Below, one piece after another: positions 1-12,444 of a stretch of 64,000 nucleotides of DNA. Below the pieces are notes generated by a model, which did no database searches, was not told the origin of the DNA, and worked only from the letters and a program-made list of their open reading frames with translations. Each line of letters starts with the position of its first letter. Positions within the stretch are counted from its first letter, which is position 1. The translations under genes and the position numbers were made by a program. Location: contig CM065174.1 of the NCBI GenBank assembly GCA_033026295.1, positions 1,291,001 through 1,355,000 of the forward strand, in the 5' to 3' direction. The DNA comes from Channa striata (taxonomy: Eukaryota > Chordata > Actinopteri > Anabantiformes > Channidae).

Positions 1-774
1 TATATAACCTGGTGCATTCAGCCATTTTGTCTCGTGTGATTTGGCTAAAGTTGTTTGGTTGTTTTGTTCCTTATCGTAGTTAATTTCGCATATATCCATA
101 AACTTACTACGCGACAGATGTAACAGACAAGAGTTTATGGTTCATTTCATTTGAGTTACGGTAAATAAATATTTAAGTTAAAATACCATGTGGTCCTCTA
201 GCCGCCCCGTTAAAGGCCGTGTCATGTCAAGTCCTACATGTGTCTGTCATTTGAAAGACAGCCCACAGTACACTCAGCATCATATGACTTTGTTTGAAAT
301 AATAATTCATATTGGACACTGTAGTTGTAGTTTGTAAGTGTACTGCACAATCAGCGTTTGTAAGTAGAAACACACTTCCTATTTCAGGCAGTTGGTTTGC
401 ATGTTTTCTTCATGTAAGCTCAACTAATCCAACAGTCGTCCTGAGACTATTACACCAGGCACGTCACCTGCACAAACGTGTCACACGACTGACAAGCCTG
501 AAAATACTGAGGAACGACTTCAAGTTCTTTTAATCTGATGTTTTTATCGTAAAGGCTGAAGTTGCAGATCCTGGAGTCTGTCTACGGTGATGTGCTCATT
601 AACCAGACGTCGAGCTCCTTTTCTTGTCTCTGTAAGATTTTTCACTACGCCTGTTGCAGAGCTTCGTTCCATCATCGTGATATCTTTGACATTACATTCA
701 CTACAACAATGAGCAGATTGTTCTCAGCCATTGTCACACTAACTCCAAGCCCTTACTGGTCATTTCTCTGTACC
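1..774. other. Unique AT-rich sequence, nothing identified
   Basis: No repeat family, splice-site pair or recognisable protein is visible. The open frames at 312-533 and 562-975 resemble nothing known and have ordinary noncoding composition. Confidence 0.6.
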
Positions 775-940
775 TTAGATGTAGGGCAGACATCCACGGA
801 CCACAGGGTTAGTGGTTTGATCCCCAGTCCCTCCTTGCTGCATGTCACATTGTCCTTGGGCAAGACAAAGCCTCAACCAGTGGACCAGATGAGCACCCTG
901 CGTGGCAGCCATTGTCACTGTGTGTGTGTGTTAGAGATGG
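775..940 (+). mobile_element. tRNA-derived SINE fragment
   Basis: A pol III B-box-like element (GGTTTGATCCC, 814-824) is followed by the body typical of fish tRNA-derived SINEs: 'tgtccttgggcaagac' near 851-866, then 'agcaccctgcgtggcagcc' and a terminal GT run. The A-box half is weak, so the 5' part is decayed. It does not encode protein. Identification rests on the order of motifs, not on a database match. Confidence 0.7.
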
Positions 941-1500
941 GAAATACGAATCTTTTGACTGACTCGGACCTTTAACTCTCGAACAGTGAATAGAACGAAT
1001 CATTTTGAGTCATTTTGTTCATCTTACACCACGTGGCGCTGTAGTCCTCTTGTGAGCGTTGTAAAAAGGGCCACGGTTCTCAAACTCTATATACTGAAGA
1101 CGACATGGTTTGCGTCAGCTGACAAATTATAATGCACAAAATGCCACGAGCAATTCAAACCATGTGAAAACCCAGCAAAGCAAATAAAGTGACTTGTGTC
1201 CTACGTCCTTCCTGCCATTGTTGTTTAACAGCGCGACCGTGACTTGGTGGCTGTCACGTGACAAATGAACGAAACAATGATCCATAAAGATCCGTAACGA
1301 TCCAGGTGAACGACTCGTGAAAGAACTGTAGTACTTGCTTTTCGCCACGGAACGGCCTGGCTGTCACGTGACAAAAGAACGAGGACCTTGTTCAACATGT
1401 TCGCTGTTTTCACGCAGTGATCTTTGGGACCAGATCTAAATGCCTGATACTGTTTCTCATGTACCACGTCAGCAACAAGAATCACACGTTATTTGTTGCT
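931..1500. mobile_element. Possible non-autonomous hAT-like element
   Basis: The segment opens with 'tagagatgggaaatacgaat', which resembles the CAGAGATGGG start of hAT elements. Inside are many variants of 'gaacga(a)tca' in both orientations, and a duplicated block 'ggctgtcacgtgacaaa' at about 1250-1266 and 1361-1377, each with a CACGTG palindrome. No transposase frame is present. The right end and a target-site duplication could not be fixed, so the boundaries are approximate; it may instead be a simple local duplication. Confidence 0.3.
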
Positions 1501-1554
1501 ATTATGTAAGTCAATAAGAATTAGTTTCCCTTCTCTGTCTCCCTCTGTCCCTGT

Positions 1555-1793
1555 CTTCAGGTGTCCCAGGCTTTGGAGCTGAGTGTCTTCCAGCTACTGG
1601 TTCTACTAACCTGCCCAATGTTTCCCACTCAGCCCAACCGGTCAGGGCAGACGGCCGCCCACCCTGAGCCTGGTTCTGCTGGAAAGAGAGTTGATTTGTT
1701 GGGTTTTCCTTACATGACTTTATTATGTAAAGTGCCTTGAAATGACCTTGTTGTAAATAGGTGCTGTATAAATAAAGTTGAATTGAATTGAAA
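1555..1793 (+). mobile_element. L2-type LINE 3' UTR and tail
   Basis: The block 'ctgagcctggttctgctgga' (about 1663-1682), then 'gtaaagtgccttgaaatgac' and the tail 'ataaataaagttgaattgaattg', is the 3' end of a very common teleost L2/Maui-type LINE. The same family lies in the opposite orientation at 32,971-33,970, where 'ccagcagaaccaggctcagg' is the complement of the first motif. Only the untranslated 3' end remains, a 5'-truncated copy as expected from target-primed reverse transcription. Confidence 0.8.
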
Positions 1794-2847
1794 ACCAGAA
1801 AATCGAACTCATTACAGCCATTGTAGTGCTTTCATTAGTGTTTCACACCTGAATAAAATAATGATTTTATCATTTTTATGATTTCATTTTTTGATGAACT
1901 TTGCGACCAACTTTCAGTCATGAAATATTTCACTTCTGAGCTCTGAATGCTGATTCCACCCTTTTGTTGATAGACTTAATAAGTAAAAAGCCTTTTGACA
2001 GGAAGTAGCTTCAGAAACATACACGTTAGCACAAAGGTCTTGCTACAACACTCACTCCTAAAATCATTAAAGCATCAAACTTTTAAATGTCACTCAGAAT
2101 GTTCACGTCTTTTTCGCCAGTACGAGGATGTCAGGAATGCAACAAAGGAGGAGCTGAGTCTTTCGCCATTATTTGAAATGTTTGTCACTGTGTCATATCA
2201 ACACGTCACTGAAAATAAACCGTCTACAGCTTTACTGGATGCAAAAAATGTTCCCTTCCACTCAGTTCATCCTTGAATCCGAGTGGCCAGGTTTAAGCTG
2301 GATGAGACCACCTGTTTGTCCACTTACTGTATCAAGCTATTTGAGTCACTCGCCAGCTCAAACTTTGCACCGTCAACAGTGAAAGACTCAGGATTTACAG
2401 CGGGGACGTTTGGTATTCACACACTGCTAATAATAAAACTCAGCAGTGCAGGTTATTAAGCTTTTCCCAGGCCAGGAGCCCAAACTGTGTGCATTTATCC
2501 CCGTCTTCCTCTGGGATGTGAGCTCATTAAAAACACTCTTCTTCAGCCAAGAACAGAAATGAGAAAACCATTTACTCCTCAGCCCAGGAGAGTAGAGGAC
2601 TCAGCTGGAGTGGAGTTTGAAACAAAAGCCTCTGCACTAACTTGTGGCTGATTGGAACATTGGTTAACAACACAGATAAGTACTTTAATTATTGAAAGTC
2701 CTCATGCCTTGTCATTGTTTGTTTTCATTTTACACACAAATGTTCACACATGAATTCTAAACGCTGGGTCAAGAACAGCTGCTGTTTGTTCCTCTGCAGC
2801 TTGACCGACTCAAAAAACACCAAACTACAAAACAGGGAAACACTGTG
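1794..2847. other. Unique sequence, nothing identified
   Basis: AT-rich at 1,850-1,930, otherwise balanced. The open frame at 1,995-2,276 shows no known domain and no splice context. Confidence 0.6.
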
Positions 2848-2849
2848 GA

Positions 2850-2892
2850 AGGTTCGACTCTATGCAGATGATATCAGTTCATTGTTTTAGCA
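2850..2892 (+). mobile_element. LINE reverse-transcriptase scrap (YADD)
   Basis: A short run translates as V-R-L-Y-A-D-D-I-S before a stop. This is the catalytic YADD motif of a non-LTR reverse transcriptase in its usual context (aromatic/leucine before YADD). Flanking sequence has decayed beyond recognition. A second ADD motif lies about 200 bp downstream, so this is either a separate insertion or part of a rearranged copy. Confidence 0.45.
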
Positions 2893-2984
2893 GGTTGGTT
2901 GAAGAGCATTCACAACATTGATAGTGGCCTAAATTCTAATAAGGAGGCCGCAGCCTGTGAGGGTAAATAATGCTTCTTCTCCTC

Positions 2985-3230
2985 CCCTGGACCCCCCAGG
3001 GCTGAGCTCTTCCCCCTCTGTCATTTGCATTATATAGAAATAAATGCCAAAGTCCTCAAATTTGCAGATGATACTGTCCTTACGGTGTGTCCCTACTCAG
3101 CAGTGTCAACTCTGCAGCTGGTCCGGTCTTTGACTGGTATATATCTTGTTTAAATATGAACATGGCTCAGAGATGTGCATTGATTATAGTAAAAATAAAA
3201 GGTACAGTGCCCAGTAAATGGAAACAACAA
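2985..3230 (+). mobile_element. Decayed LINE reverse-transcriptase fragment (CR1/Rex-like)
   Basis: Translation across frames gives remnants in the order expected for the palm domain of CR1/L2/Rex-type reverse transcriptases: a P-Q-G-like stretch near 2,990-3,005, K-F-A-D-D-T-V-L at about 3,056-3,079 (catalytic ADD), then F-D-W-Y-I-S-x-L-N-M-N near 3,128-3,160 and I-D-Y-S-K near 3,180. The motifs sit in different frames, so the copy is broken by indels. It is 5'- and 3'-truncated and cannot encode an active enzyme. Confidence 0.65.
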
Positions 3231-6200
3231 GCTGTGGCTTTGTGCCTCAGGCTAAAGAACTTCTGCATATGTTCTTCTGTCGTAAGCTTTGCAGTTTTAT
3301 TGTATACACATCACTTTTATGAAAATGTTTTCTTGTTTTATTGGATGTGTTTCTACTTTTTCTCTATCTGCTGCGGCAAGTTACCTTCTGTCAATCAGAA
3401 ACATCATTTGCAGCTTATTGTAAATGGAAGCTGTCCTGTACAGGGATAAACACTCCATGAGTGCATGTGCCTGAAGCAGCAGGCAGCTGTGTTCAGTGCC
3501 AAAAGCAAAGATGCACTTATTTTACGGTTTATGTTCAGCACAACATCGCCTACAGATGACTAACAACTAGCTTGTGACAACAGGAAATATAATGGGCAAA
3601 GAGCGAAAGGTCACTGAGGTCTGTGAGAAGAAAAATCCTTTAACATCAGGGTTGCTCTTTGTTTGCTGGATGTATGAAAAAGCTGTTGAAGCTTCCAGTC
3701 CGTGGCGAACATCACTGTCACAGTAGAAACTCGAAAAAGAGGAGAACAACTGCAGGATACGCAGTGGTAATCGCAGTCTCTTTCCGTGTGGAGGGAACAT
3801 TGTAAACTCAATATTTCATCTCAGCATCTTAAAACTTTCTGTTCAGGCCCAACAGCATCACATTAGCTTCAGTGTTCCTGCTGCTGAGAGAAGAAGTGGC
3901 TTTGTCGAGGACACGTAAACAAAGGATGTTCAACAAAGATCTTTTGTTTGTCAGGGAGCATCTTCATACGATTATTTAAAACGTTAAAAGCAAACAAGAA
4001 AAAAACGTTTGAATTTAAATCAGCTGCAAAAGCCAACACCTATTAATACGTTGAAACTGAAGTAAAGACGATAAGATTCAGGGTGACTGTGGTTAAATGT
4101 AAAGTGTGATGACCACCGAGAGTGTGGATCTGGTGCTAAATCCGCTCTGGAAGATAGTATAGAATACTGTCGCCCCCAAGAAATTAGTTCTTACCAAGTG
4201 GTTTTGTTGGGAATATTTGCACGTGTTAAATTCCAAAATGCAGGAAACATAACACGAAGACACGTGACTACACATGAACCCATTTACAGGTGGTGACTGT
4301 GTGCAGGGCTGCAAATCCAGAGACGTGGGTTTGACTCGAAGCTTAATTTACTGTTTGGTTTGGTTTTGCCCTCAAGTCATGTGACAGTCAAAGCATAGTT
4401 AGAATAATAATAAACACAGCTCATAATCTGAAATGCATCCTGCTTGACTTGATAACCACAGGAACATTAAGCTTTGTTGAGTCAATGTGAGGCCGTGTCC
4501 AAAAGTGTGTGGTGGAACTTATGTGCTGGAGGAGACAGAGCTGGGGGAGCGATGTGGACGTCCAGCCAGTAAACCGTGTGGTCTCCTGCCTTAACACGAT
4601 AAATAATGTGTGACTGGGCGGCTTCAGGAGCCGAACTCCATTCCACGTTCCACTGCAAACACACTGCTGTGAAATGGCGTCTGTGAAGATCTGTAACTCA
4701 GATCAAATTGAAACCCAACACGGGAAGCCCACGGTAACTGATGAGAGGGAGAAAACAATTACTGTGAGAATGAAAGAAGCACATTCCCCCACGTGTGTGG
4801 CCTTCTTCAAAGACGGGGAGGAAATCAGCAGATCAAAGTCCACCCAGTCCGCTCGCTGCAGGCACAGGGAGGACAGATACTGGTGTCCTGGCATCTGGTC
4901 TCACCAGGAGGACACAGCAGGACAGAGCATGTGAGCAGAGGCTGCACATTGTCTGTTGCTGCTCAGGATCATTTGTTCGATGACGACGTGCTGCTGTGAA
5001 ATCAATGATTTCCACACGTTCATTGTTTGGACAGTATCTTTGTCGAACAGGAAATGACACGTGTCCTTTTCTGATTAAGTTGCGCATGAAACAGCAGCTG
5101 TAGCCTCGTTCTAAAATCTCAGACTTTCACTTTAATTAGTTTCCTTCACATTTGAGCTGCGTCGTTGTGTTGTTGTGCTGGATTCTTTCAAACGGCACAC
5201 CGACTCTTTTCTGTTCATCGTTAGGTCTGATTGCATTAAAAATTCAAATAATTCCATGCAAAAGTTTTATTTCTGCATTTATTCTTTCTTCTTTGGCTGA
5301 TCTCAGAACAGTTATTTAAGGTCATTTTTTAAACCTGTGTTTAGTTTGCTCCGGTGTAAACTCTTCATACACTTGGTCCATTGTCCCTGTGTTTCCATCC
5401 ACAAAGTCCAAGCTAAAATAAATCATGAGATGTCACGCAAGGATTGTGATGTCTGCTCATTGGTTGAACAGATCTGACGCACAGATACAAGCGTAAATAC
5501 AGGATTTGCATGCTGCAATTAGAAACACACTGGAATAAGTGCAAAGAGTTGGTGACACACCGAAGAAGAAGGTGAAGAAGATCGACGGTCTTGGTGTGCA
5601 CTGTGAACGGGGCTCAAATGTTTTATTTTATCATTTATTCCACTGAGCATCAATTTTATTACTCAGAATTAAAAAAACAACAGACATTGTTGTGTGCTGG
5701 GCTGATTTTTTTTCAATGTCTCCTTGGTTCGGTTTCCTTTTTGGCACAGAAGCTACGCCAAGGTCAAACGACCTACGACGACAAGTCAAACGAGGCGTGT
5801 GCGCTCTGCGCGGCCGGGAACACTGAGCGTGTTTGTTCACACGCTCCGGCTGGACATTTGTTTTCTGACTCATCGACCACCCGCAGACGACCATCCCTGT
5901 GTTTTGGGGTTAACAGCTGCATGTCTTGCTTTTCGTGGACAGTTGATGAGCAGCTTCTGCAGCTGTATGTCTTGAAGCCAAATGAATTGTCTGCGGTCAC
6001 GTCGTGTGCTGCATGACTTTGAGGGACGAGCTCTGTGGATGTGGACCGAGTCCATTTGTTACTTTCCTTTCTTCCAACAAACAAACATTCGTGCACACAC
6101 AGGGTTTCATTCACACACTCTCTACAGCTTCAATTTGTTGTTATTTGTGCTCTGAGATGAGCAGGCGGGCAGAGCGATACGGATGGATGGATGGCAGGCG

Positions 6201-6639
6201 TGGACAGAGCGAACGAAAGAATGAAGGGAAGGCAGAAACGAGTCGATGGTTAAGTGTATACATTATTCATGTGGGGATAAATGCTCCGTTCGTAAGCGTG
6301 GTGACATCACCATCCATCAGTCGGCCTGCCCTCCGTCTTCCCTGGCTGGGCACCGGCAAAGCTCTGCATCACTGTGTGTGTGTGTGTGTGAGCATGTGCA
6401 ACTTTTTGGTCTTTGCAAATACCAGCCTCCTTTATCCGTCCATCTGATTGTGCAGCTGACTGACCGGTATAGGTTTAGTTGGACTAACCCTTTCTCGCTC
6501 TGTCAGGACAACTAATAGTCAGTCCATTCCAGTCTGAGCTCCATCTTCATTATGCTGTCAGTTCAGCTTTTAAAAAGGGACCAGGTTAAGCCGAACACCC
6601 CCACTATCCATCCTTCAATCATCACATTTTCATCTTTGT
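3231..6639. other. Unique sequence with no supported gene
   Basis: No repeat family is recognised apart from a possible degenerate B box at about 4,327-4,338 and a short GGAT run near 6,181. An 86-codon frame at 4,674-4,934 begins with an ATG in good context (G at -3, G at +4) and contains an Ig-strand-like 'FFKDGEEI', but it has no splice sites or neighbours that support it. The rest shows no coding character. Confidence 0.5.
6373..6391. repeat. (TG)n microsatellite, short
   Basis: About nine perfect TG units. Confidence 0.9.
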
Positions 6640-6960
6640 GATTTTTGATAGACCGGACCAGTCAGTCAGTCTGGAACACCGCGCTACTATTAGCAGACGA
6701 TGTGAGTCTATTGGCTCTTTCGAAACGTAAACTTCAGCTAGCACTTCAGCAGCACGTTGCAGCACATGGGATGAGAGTCAGCACCTCCAAATCTAAAGCG
6801 CTGGTTCTCTGACAGAAAATGATTGAGAGAATGTGGAATTGCTGCCAACGTAGCAACGTGCAGGTTTTGATTCATTCTCCCCCTCATTTATGCTCATTAG
6901 CAATGAGCGGCTACAATAAGCTTCCTGTGCAGGGTGGCCAGGTTCAGCCTTGGAGTTACA
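6640..6960 (+). mobile_element. LINE reverse-transcriptase fragment (LLFADDVVLLA type)
   Basis: From 6,684 a frame without indels runs about 42 codons to a stop at 6,810-6,812. It reads L-L-L-A-D-D-V-S-L-L-A-L-S, then L-Q-L-A-L-Q...A-A-H-G-M-R-V-S-T-S-K-S-K-A-L-V-L. This is the palm domain of a fish non-LTR reverse transcriptase of the 'LLFADDVVLLAS...MRISTSKSEAMVL' class, with the catalytic ADD and the downstream STSKS motif intact. The continuation past the stop still recalls that family (ERM..., then SYRRKLRLQL near 6,954). Both ends are truncated. Confidence 0.75.
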
Positions 6961-9284
6961 GGAGGAAGCTTCGATTGCAGCTCATGGTGGCGGTTTGAGA
7001 AAGTTTCTCTGTCACCAATTCAAACTACCGTACATGAATGTGTCCAAAACCTTTTTATTTGTCATTCTTTTTTTTCTTCCAGCACACTGTCTCCATCCAT
7101 TTACCCCCCTCCCCTCCAGTCCCATGCTGCCCCTCCTCCCGTATTGCTCTCCCCCCGATGTACACAGTATGACTCCAATTAAATTTCCTCCTCTTTTTCT
7201 AATCGTCTGAATTGTCTCCATCCCTGCTCTCCTTGCAGAGTTGATCATTTCTCAACAGCCCTCACCGTCCTGCCTCTCCCTTCATCCCCCATCCACATTT
7301 ACACCCTCCCTGTATTGCTCCATACAAGACAAATGGCCACAGCAGCGGACCAGCGTCCTCACCCTCTCGCTGTGAGTGAACCGGCCTATAATGAATGTTT
7401 CATGCCTGTGACATCGTCCGGCTCCACTTTATGGGTCTATTTTTTCCCACCCCAGGCTATTTCACAGTCTAATGTTGTCCTGGTATTGTATTGGCAGCAA
7501 TATTTTCTCTATATAGATCTCGCAGCACTTGGAGCCGTACGTTGGCAGCATTGATTTTCCCTCTCCAACCTTCCTACGCGTCCCTTTGCAGAGGATCTAC
7601 TGTTGCCTTGCATTACGTGGTTGTCAATGGATCACCTTTAAGAAGCACCTTGCCTAAATAAATATCCCCCTAAATATCTGTCCTCCTACTGCATTATCCT
7701 CATCTCACCATAAGTACTATAATTTATAATGTGGCTGTGGAATAAACGTCTGCACCTCTGGCATCCTGCACATCCTACACTAAGTCCTTTCTGCTTTACT
7801 CCAGGCACGAGTCAAGAGACAGATAAGGATGAGATGGAGGACAAGATATTCTTTATTGCTTTGGGCTTTTGCCGGTGTCAAGACTTCACAGATGATCACC
7901 CGTTTGAGCAGTAGGTCCTCTCGTGAATTACTCCTCTAAAGGCCAGTTCATGTAAAACGCCTTTCCAGCTGTAAAAATCTCTCGCACGTCTCACAGAAGA
8001 GACAGATTCACTTTCACCAAATCAATCCAAGCTGATTCGGACACATCTGGAATCCCCGTGTTTTTACCTGCTGTAGGCCCTTTTTCTTTCGCCCGCTGAC
8101 ACATTGTGTGACCTCCAAAGAAATGTGTGTTTTTAACTGTGATGATTGATCGGACCGCCCGTCCTGGATTTCTGCGCAACCTTCAGGGCATCAACACTGT
8201 GCATGTCAGCGACATTTCTGAAGGAGTGACATCGGTTCACACAGAACTGTAGTTTTCACTTTGGAACAGCGTCTGAAAAAAGGGCCGTTTGGAAACGGTT
8301 CATTTGATTTGTAACTTGTAAATCGTGATACTGATATTTATTTATATAATACATATATATCATAAAAAATGTTGACCTTTGTCCCATTAGTGTGTCTTCT
8401 TTCTTTAGCCAGGCACCAAAGTCCAACAGAAACAAACGGGAAAGAAAACAAAGAAGAAGCCCAAAGTTTCCGACCGTGCACCTCCGCCACATGGTGCTAA
8501 GCTCTCGGTGCTTTTCAAACACCTGACCTTCATCAGAAAGTAGATTCTTTCTATCAGCTCATATGAGCTAAAGTGACCTTTCTGCCACGATAAGCTTGCA
8601 TCCTCCACCAGAGACTGAAAACTAATCTACTGAAGCCGGACCTCTGCCCTGTTGAACTATATCACATCTCCTCCTTTACTTTCTCTAATTGGCCTCTCCT
8701 CACAAGAGCAACGTCTTTGAGTGTTGCCTCGACTCTAGTTTTTTTTTCTTTCCCCCCACACAGTCACAGTATGACTTACAGTATCCCACACAGCCCACAT
8801 GCATGTCTAATTTCCCTCCCACTCACCTTTTGTGTAGCTGTCCATGAACAGGGGCGCTGCACAGACTTACATCTTTGCACACATAATGTAAAGCCAAGTG
8901 GGCATTCGAGCTTCCGGCCCGTCGTGCATTTGTGTGTCATTGCTGCTACACAATGATCAATTCTTTAAAATGCAATTTAGAAAGCAATTCTGCTTTAGTG
9001 CAGTGACAGCATCCCCGAACATATCACACCGGACACAGCAGACAACTGTCGGTTATCATATTTCATATTTGCTGTGGAGTGTGGATTTACATGCAATTGT
9101 CTCATTTTGAAAGAGATTGCTGAGCGTACACGTGTCGACAAAATGATGAATGAATAATAACTGCTCAACAGATGGTAGAAATCAATGAATTATTGATAAC
9201 GCAATCAGAATGTTCCTGTCCAAATGCACAGGAGCATTTCAGGGATGTGATCATTCAAGCATTTCTTTTACAGATAAAATTAAA
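6961..9284. other. Unique sequence with pyrimidine tracts
   Basis: Between 7,060 and 7,330 there are C/T-rich tracts, two of which end like splice acceptors (ttcttccag at about 7,080 and ctccttgcag at about 7,240), but no matching donor or convincing exon follows. 7,470-7,560 and 8,940-9,270 are repeat-free, balanced and rich in homeodomain-like ATTA/TAAT cores. Nothing further can be assigned. Confidence 0.45.
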
Positions 9285-9560
9285 CTAGAATTACCACCCT
9301 GGGGTGGCAGGTGTCCGCCAACATGTCGATATGCCGTTTGAGTCTATGTAGACGTTTGTGCCAGATGCATAACATTTCTGCTATGGCGTCCTGAGACGTC
9401 AGACCCATGAGAGTGTGACGAAAGTGAGTTCACCGCAACCTTGACCTTTGACCAACAATATCCAATCAGTTCATCCTGAAGTCTGAGTGGCTGTAAGTCA
9501 CTATGATAGAAGCAAAGAAGGAAATCATGGAATCATCGACGTTCTCTGAGTAGGGATACG
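9285..9560 (+). repeat. Teleost interspersed repeat, decayed
   Basis: The string 'ccttgacctttgacc' (about 9,439-9,453), then 'caatatccaatcagttcatcctgaagtctgagtgg', matches the pattern of a very common fish repeat ('cttgacctttgacc...aatcagttcatcc...gagtccaagtg'). The earlier part (tttgtgcc, 'cgtcctgagacgtcagacccatgagagtgtgacg') looks like another, rearranged part of the same unit. No protein is encoded and the family name is not assigned. Confidence 0.55.
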
Positions 9561-12444
9561 TGAGCTGACAAAACACAGGACTTCCTGCTTCTGCTTGTGT
9601 CCTGTAATAAACTGATGTCGATGTTGTTTTAGCCATGATTGTTACATAAGTATAGGATATTTGAACTATAACCAAGTACATTTTTGTCTAAAATGTGACT
9701 GGGTGACTGATTAATGTACATTTACACCATAAAAAGAAGCTTCTAAGGCAGCCTGGAACCGAGGAGATGCTACAATACAGGAAGTAACAAGGTACACCAT
9801 GGTAGACTCGTCATACCGACTGCAAATAGGGGCAAGAACCTGTCCTTCAACCTTAAAGGCCTTATCCCCCCACACAACCCGACACACACTGATTGTTGAA
9901 ACACCTCCGACGTGAAGGACTTTGCTGTTTGGCACCAGGCAACAAAATAAACGTGGAATTTAAACTGGTGGCTCAAGTTGAACTCAAAGAAGTCAGGGTT
10001 CGTGCAAATGTGGTGGTCATCACTCTGTAAACCTCACATCACTGATGAGCATCAAGTGACCGGCTGCGACAACTATAACAGCGGTTTTTGGCCTTACCCT
10101 CAGGTCACCTGTGTGAAAGTCCTGTGTTTTGTGTGTGACAGCCAGGTCTCACCAAACGCTAATAAATATGTATCTGTTGGTCATTTTGGCAGCATCATTC
10201 ACAGGCAAACCAGAAGAAAAAAAGCATGATGGTCTTAGTCAATATTACAGCCACTTAATGCCAATTTAGACACGGTGATGGGGAGGAAATCGGAAACGAT
10301 GCCGAGCAGAGGAGTGCCATTCATTCCCCCAGAGGCTCCGCATGGAAAACAGGCTGTGGCTTGTTCTCAGAACAGAGGAGGTGTGCGAGTGTGTGTTTGC
10401 GTGGATCAAGGGGGGTGAAGGGCAGCCTTGTGGGATGCCTTTTACTGTTCACTTTAACAAGGTGGCACTGGAGCTGAAAAATCTCATGCATCCTAAGAAG
10501 CAGTTAGAGCAGGCAGTCCTCTGCAAGTGTCGGAGAAGGAGCCGCGGCACAAACACCTCTCCTTCCAAGCGTCTGTAATTTCTTTTCAGCTCCTTTTCAA
10601 GCCCTAGAATAAATGTTTTCCATTAACTTGCCCACAGGTAGCACAGCTTCACGCAGGCGGCTCCCACGGGATAATCTAACGTTACTCTATATATTCTCGC
10701 GTAATTCCTTGCTCCACCACTGTCCACACGAGCACTGAAATCCCTGACGGAACCACAGGGTGCTATCCAGGACTGTCCTGTGCGTGGACACAGACAGACA
10801 GAGTCTTCCTCTCAGTGTCCTTCCCTGCAGGTAGTGCACCCACACAGCTCTGTCTGATGTAAAAGTACAAGCAGCCCACTCTGAGCCAAGATGGGGGCTA
10901 CGAACCGGATTTGGACAAAATAAAACTTAGTTCGGAGATTGGACCAGTTGCCCTCATCAACCCAGGCACCAGGATTACTCAGACACGCAAACCCTTCCCA
11001 CAGCGTTCGAAGGATGTAAAACTCCTCAACGTCCAGGCAAAGACGACGTTATGGAGCAGTGTTGGAAGAGACGCACCCGTTGAAGCACTTGTGTTCTTCA
11101 TGTTATGGTTTTAAATAAATTCAGTTTAGCAGAAAATTAAAAAAACGTTCTTTCTTGGGTCTTAACATGACCTTGCGCTGAAGTTGGTTTCACTAATGAG
11201 TAAATAAAGTTGTTACTGTGGCATCAAGTGTGCCGGGAGCTTCCAACAGTAACGTTAAAAGACGTCATTTGACGCCCCAGTAAGTGTCAGCTCGTTTTTG
11301 CTGGTTCTGCTCAGCGTGGTACAGTCCAGTGTATCTGTCCTGGCCCGACACATCAGGAACGCTGGTAATGAATTTGAGTTAAGGTGTAATGATTAGTGAT
11401 GGCTTTAAAGCCAAGTAATTCCACATTTAAGAGAAGTCGATGCTACATCTGTGACAGCAGACAAACACGTGGAGAGCGCGTTTGTCATGGAGCATGGAAC
11501 TTTCTGAAATTCTACAAGATTTGAAATGAAGATTCACTGGAAATTGCTGTAATTAGTCAGTATCCATCGTGAAATATCATCAAGTATTTCGCTAACACGC
11601 TAAATAACGTGTGCTAATATAACTCCTGTCTGCCTTGTCGGAACTGTTGTCTATCCAATGTGGATCTGTGGGTTTTAAATTCACATCAATAAACCGAGGC
11701 AAATGACATGTAATTTGATTTAAATAATCATAAATGAACTGCTTAGGGAGCAGATTTGCTGTCAGACATGGCTGCATTGCTTCTGCAAACAGGTAACAGC
11801 CACCGGCAGAGAGCAGATACAGATGTCAGGGAAGATTAAGACACAAATGACAGTTGATTTTCTTCAAAGCTCCATCGTGAATAATGTCACACAGTGAAGA
11901 TCCTGGATTAAGAACTGAAGAGTTTGATTTTATGGGTCATAATTGAAAAGATTAAACACAGTTTTCGTTTTAGATACTGAACAGAAATTTGGTTGGAAGC
12001 AGAGAGAATGGAGATGATTTCGGAGGACGTACACTGCGTCTTTTCGTGTGTTGTTTTGAGTAGGACGGACGTTGAAGGGAGAGGGACGAGGAATGAGAGC
12101 CGATGAGTGGACGTGTCTGTGTTGTTCGGAGGAAGATGAGAGGATGTGGAGTGTAAGGAGAGGGAAGAAGGGCGTGTGAAGTGGAGTGTGTGTGTGTGAG
12201 AGCTGTGAGCCGCTCGGAGGAAGTGTGTGTGACGTGGTGGGCAACAGGCGGTGGTGTTGATGGGAGCCATGAGTGTGTGTGTAGGTTTTCTGTTTGTGTG
12301 TGACTCATCGTAAAGGACCATCACAGGTTTTGTTTGCGTACTTCAACCTTTTGAACAAATATGTGCAGTGTGCAGAGTTCACAAAGCGTTTTTTTTTTTT
12401 GCAACCATTTTTGCAACAATCATGAGTATTGGGACAGTCGTTTT
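9561..12444. other. Unique sequence, nothing identified
   Basis: No repeats beyond short GT-rich, purine-rich DNA at 12,050-12,300. The 104-138 codon minus-strand frames there arise from the low-complexity composition. Confidence 0.55.

Noticed and set aside
4674..4934. 86-codon frame with good start context and an Ig-like 'FFKDGEEI'
   Set aside because: Too short for an Ig domain, lacks the paired cysteine and tryptophan pattern in spacing, and has no splice sites or flanking exons.
7060..7260. Exon bounded by acceptor-like 'cttccag' and 'ccttgcag'
   Set aside because: Both are acceptors in a C/T-rich tract; no donor of reasonable quality follows within exon range and no frame is convincing.
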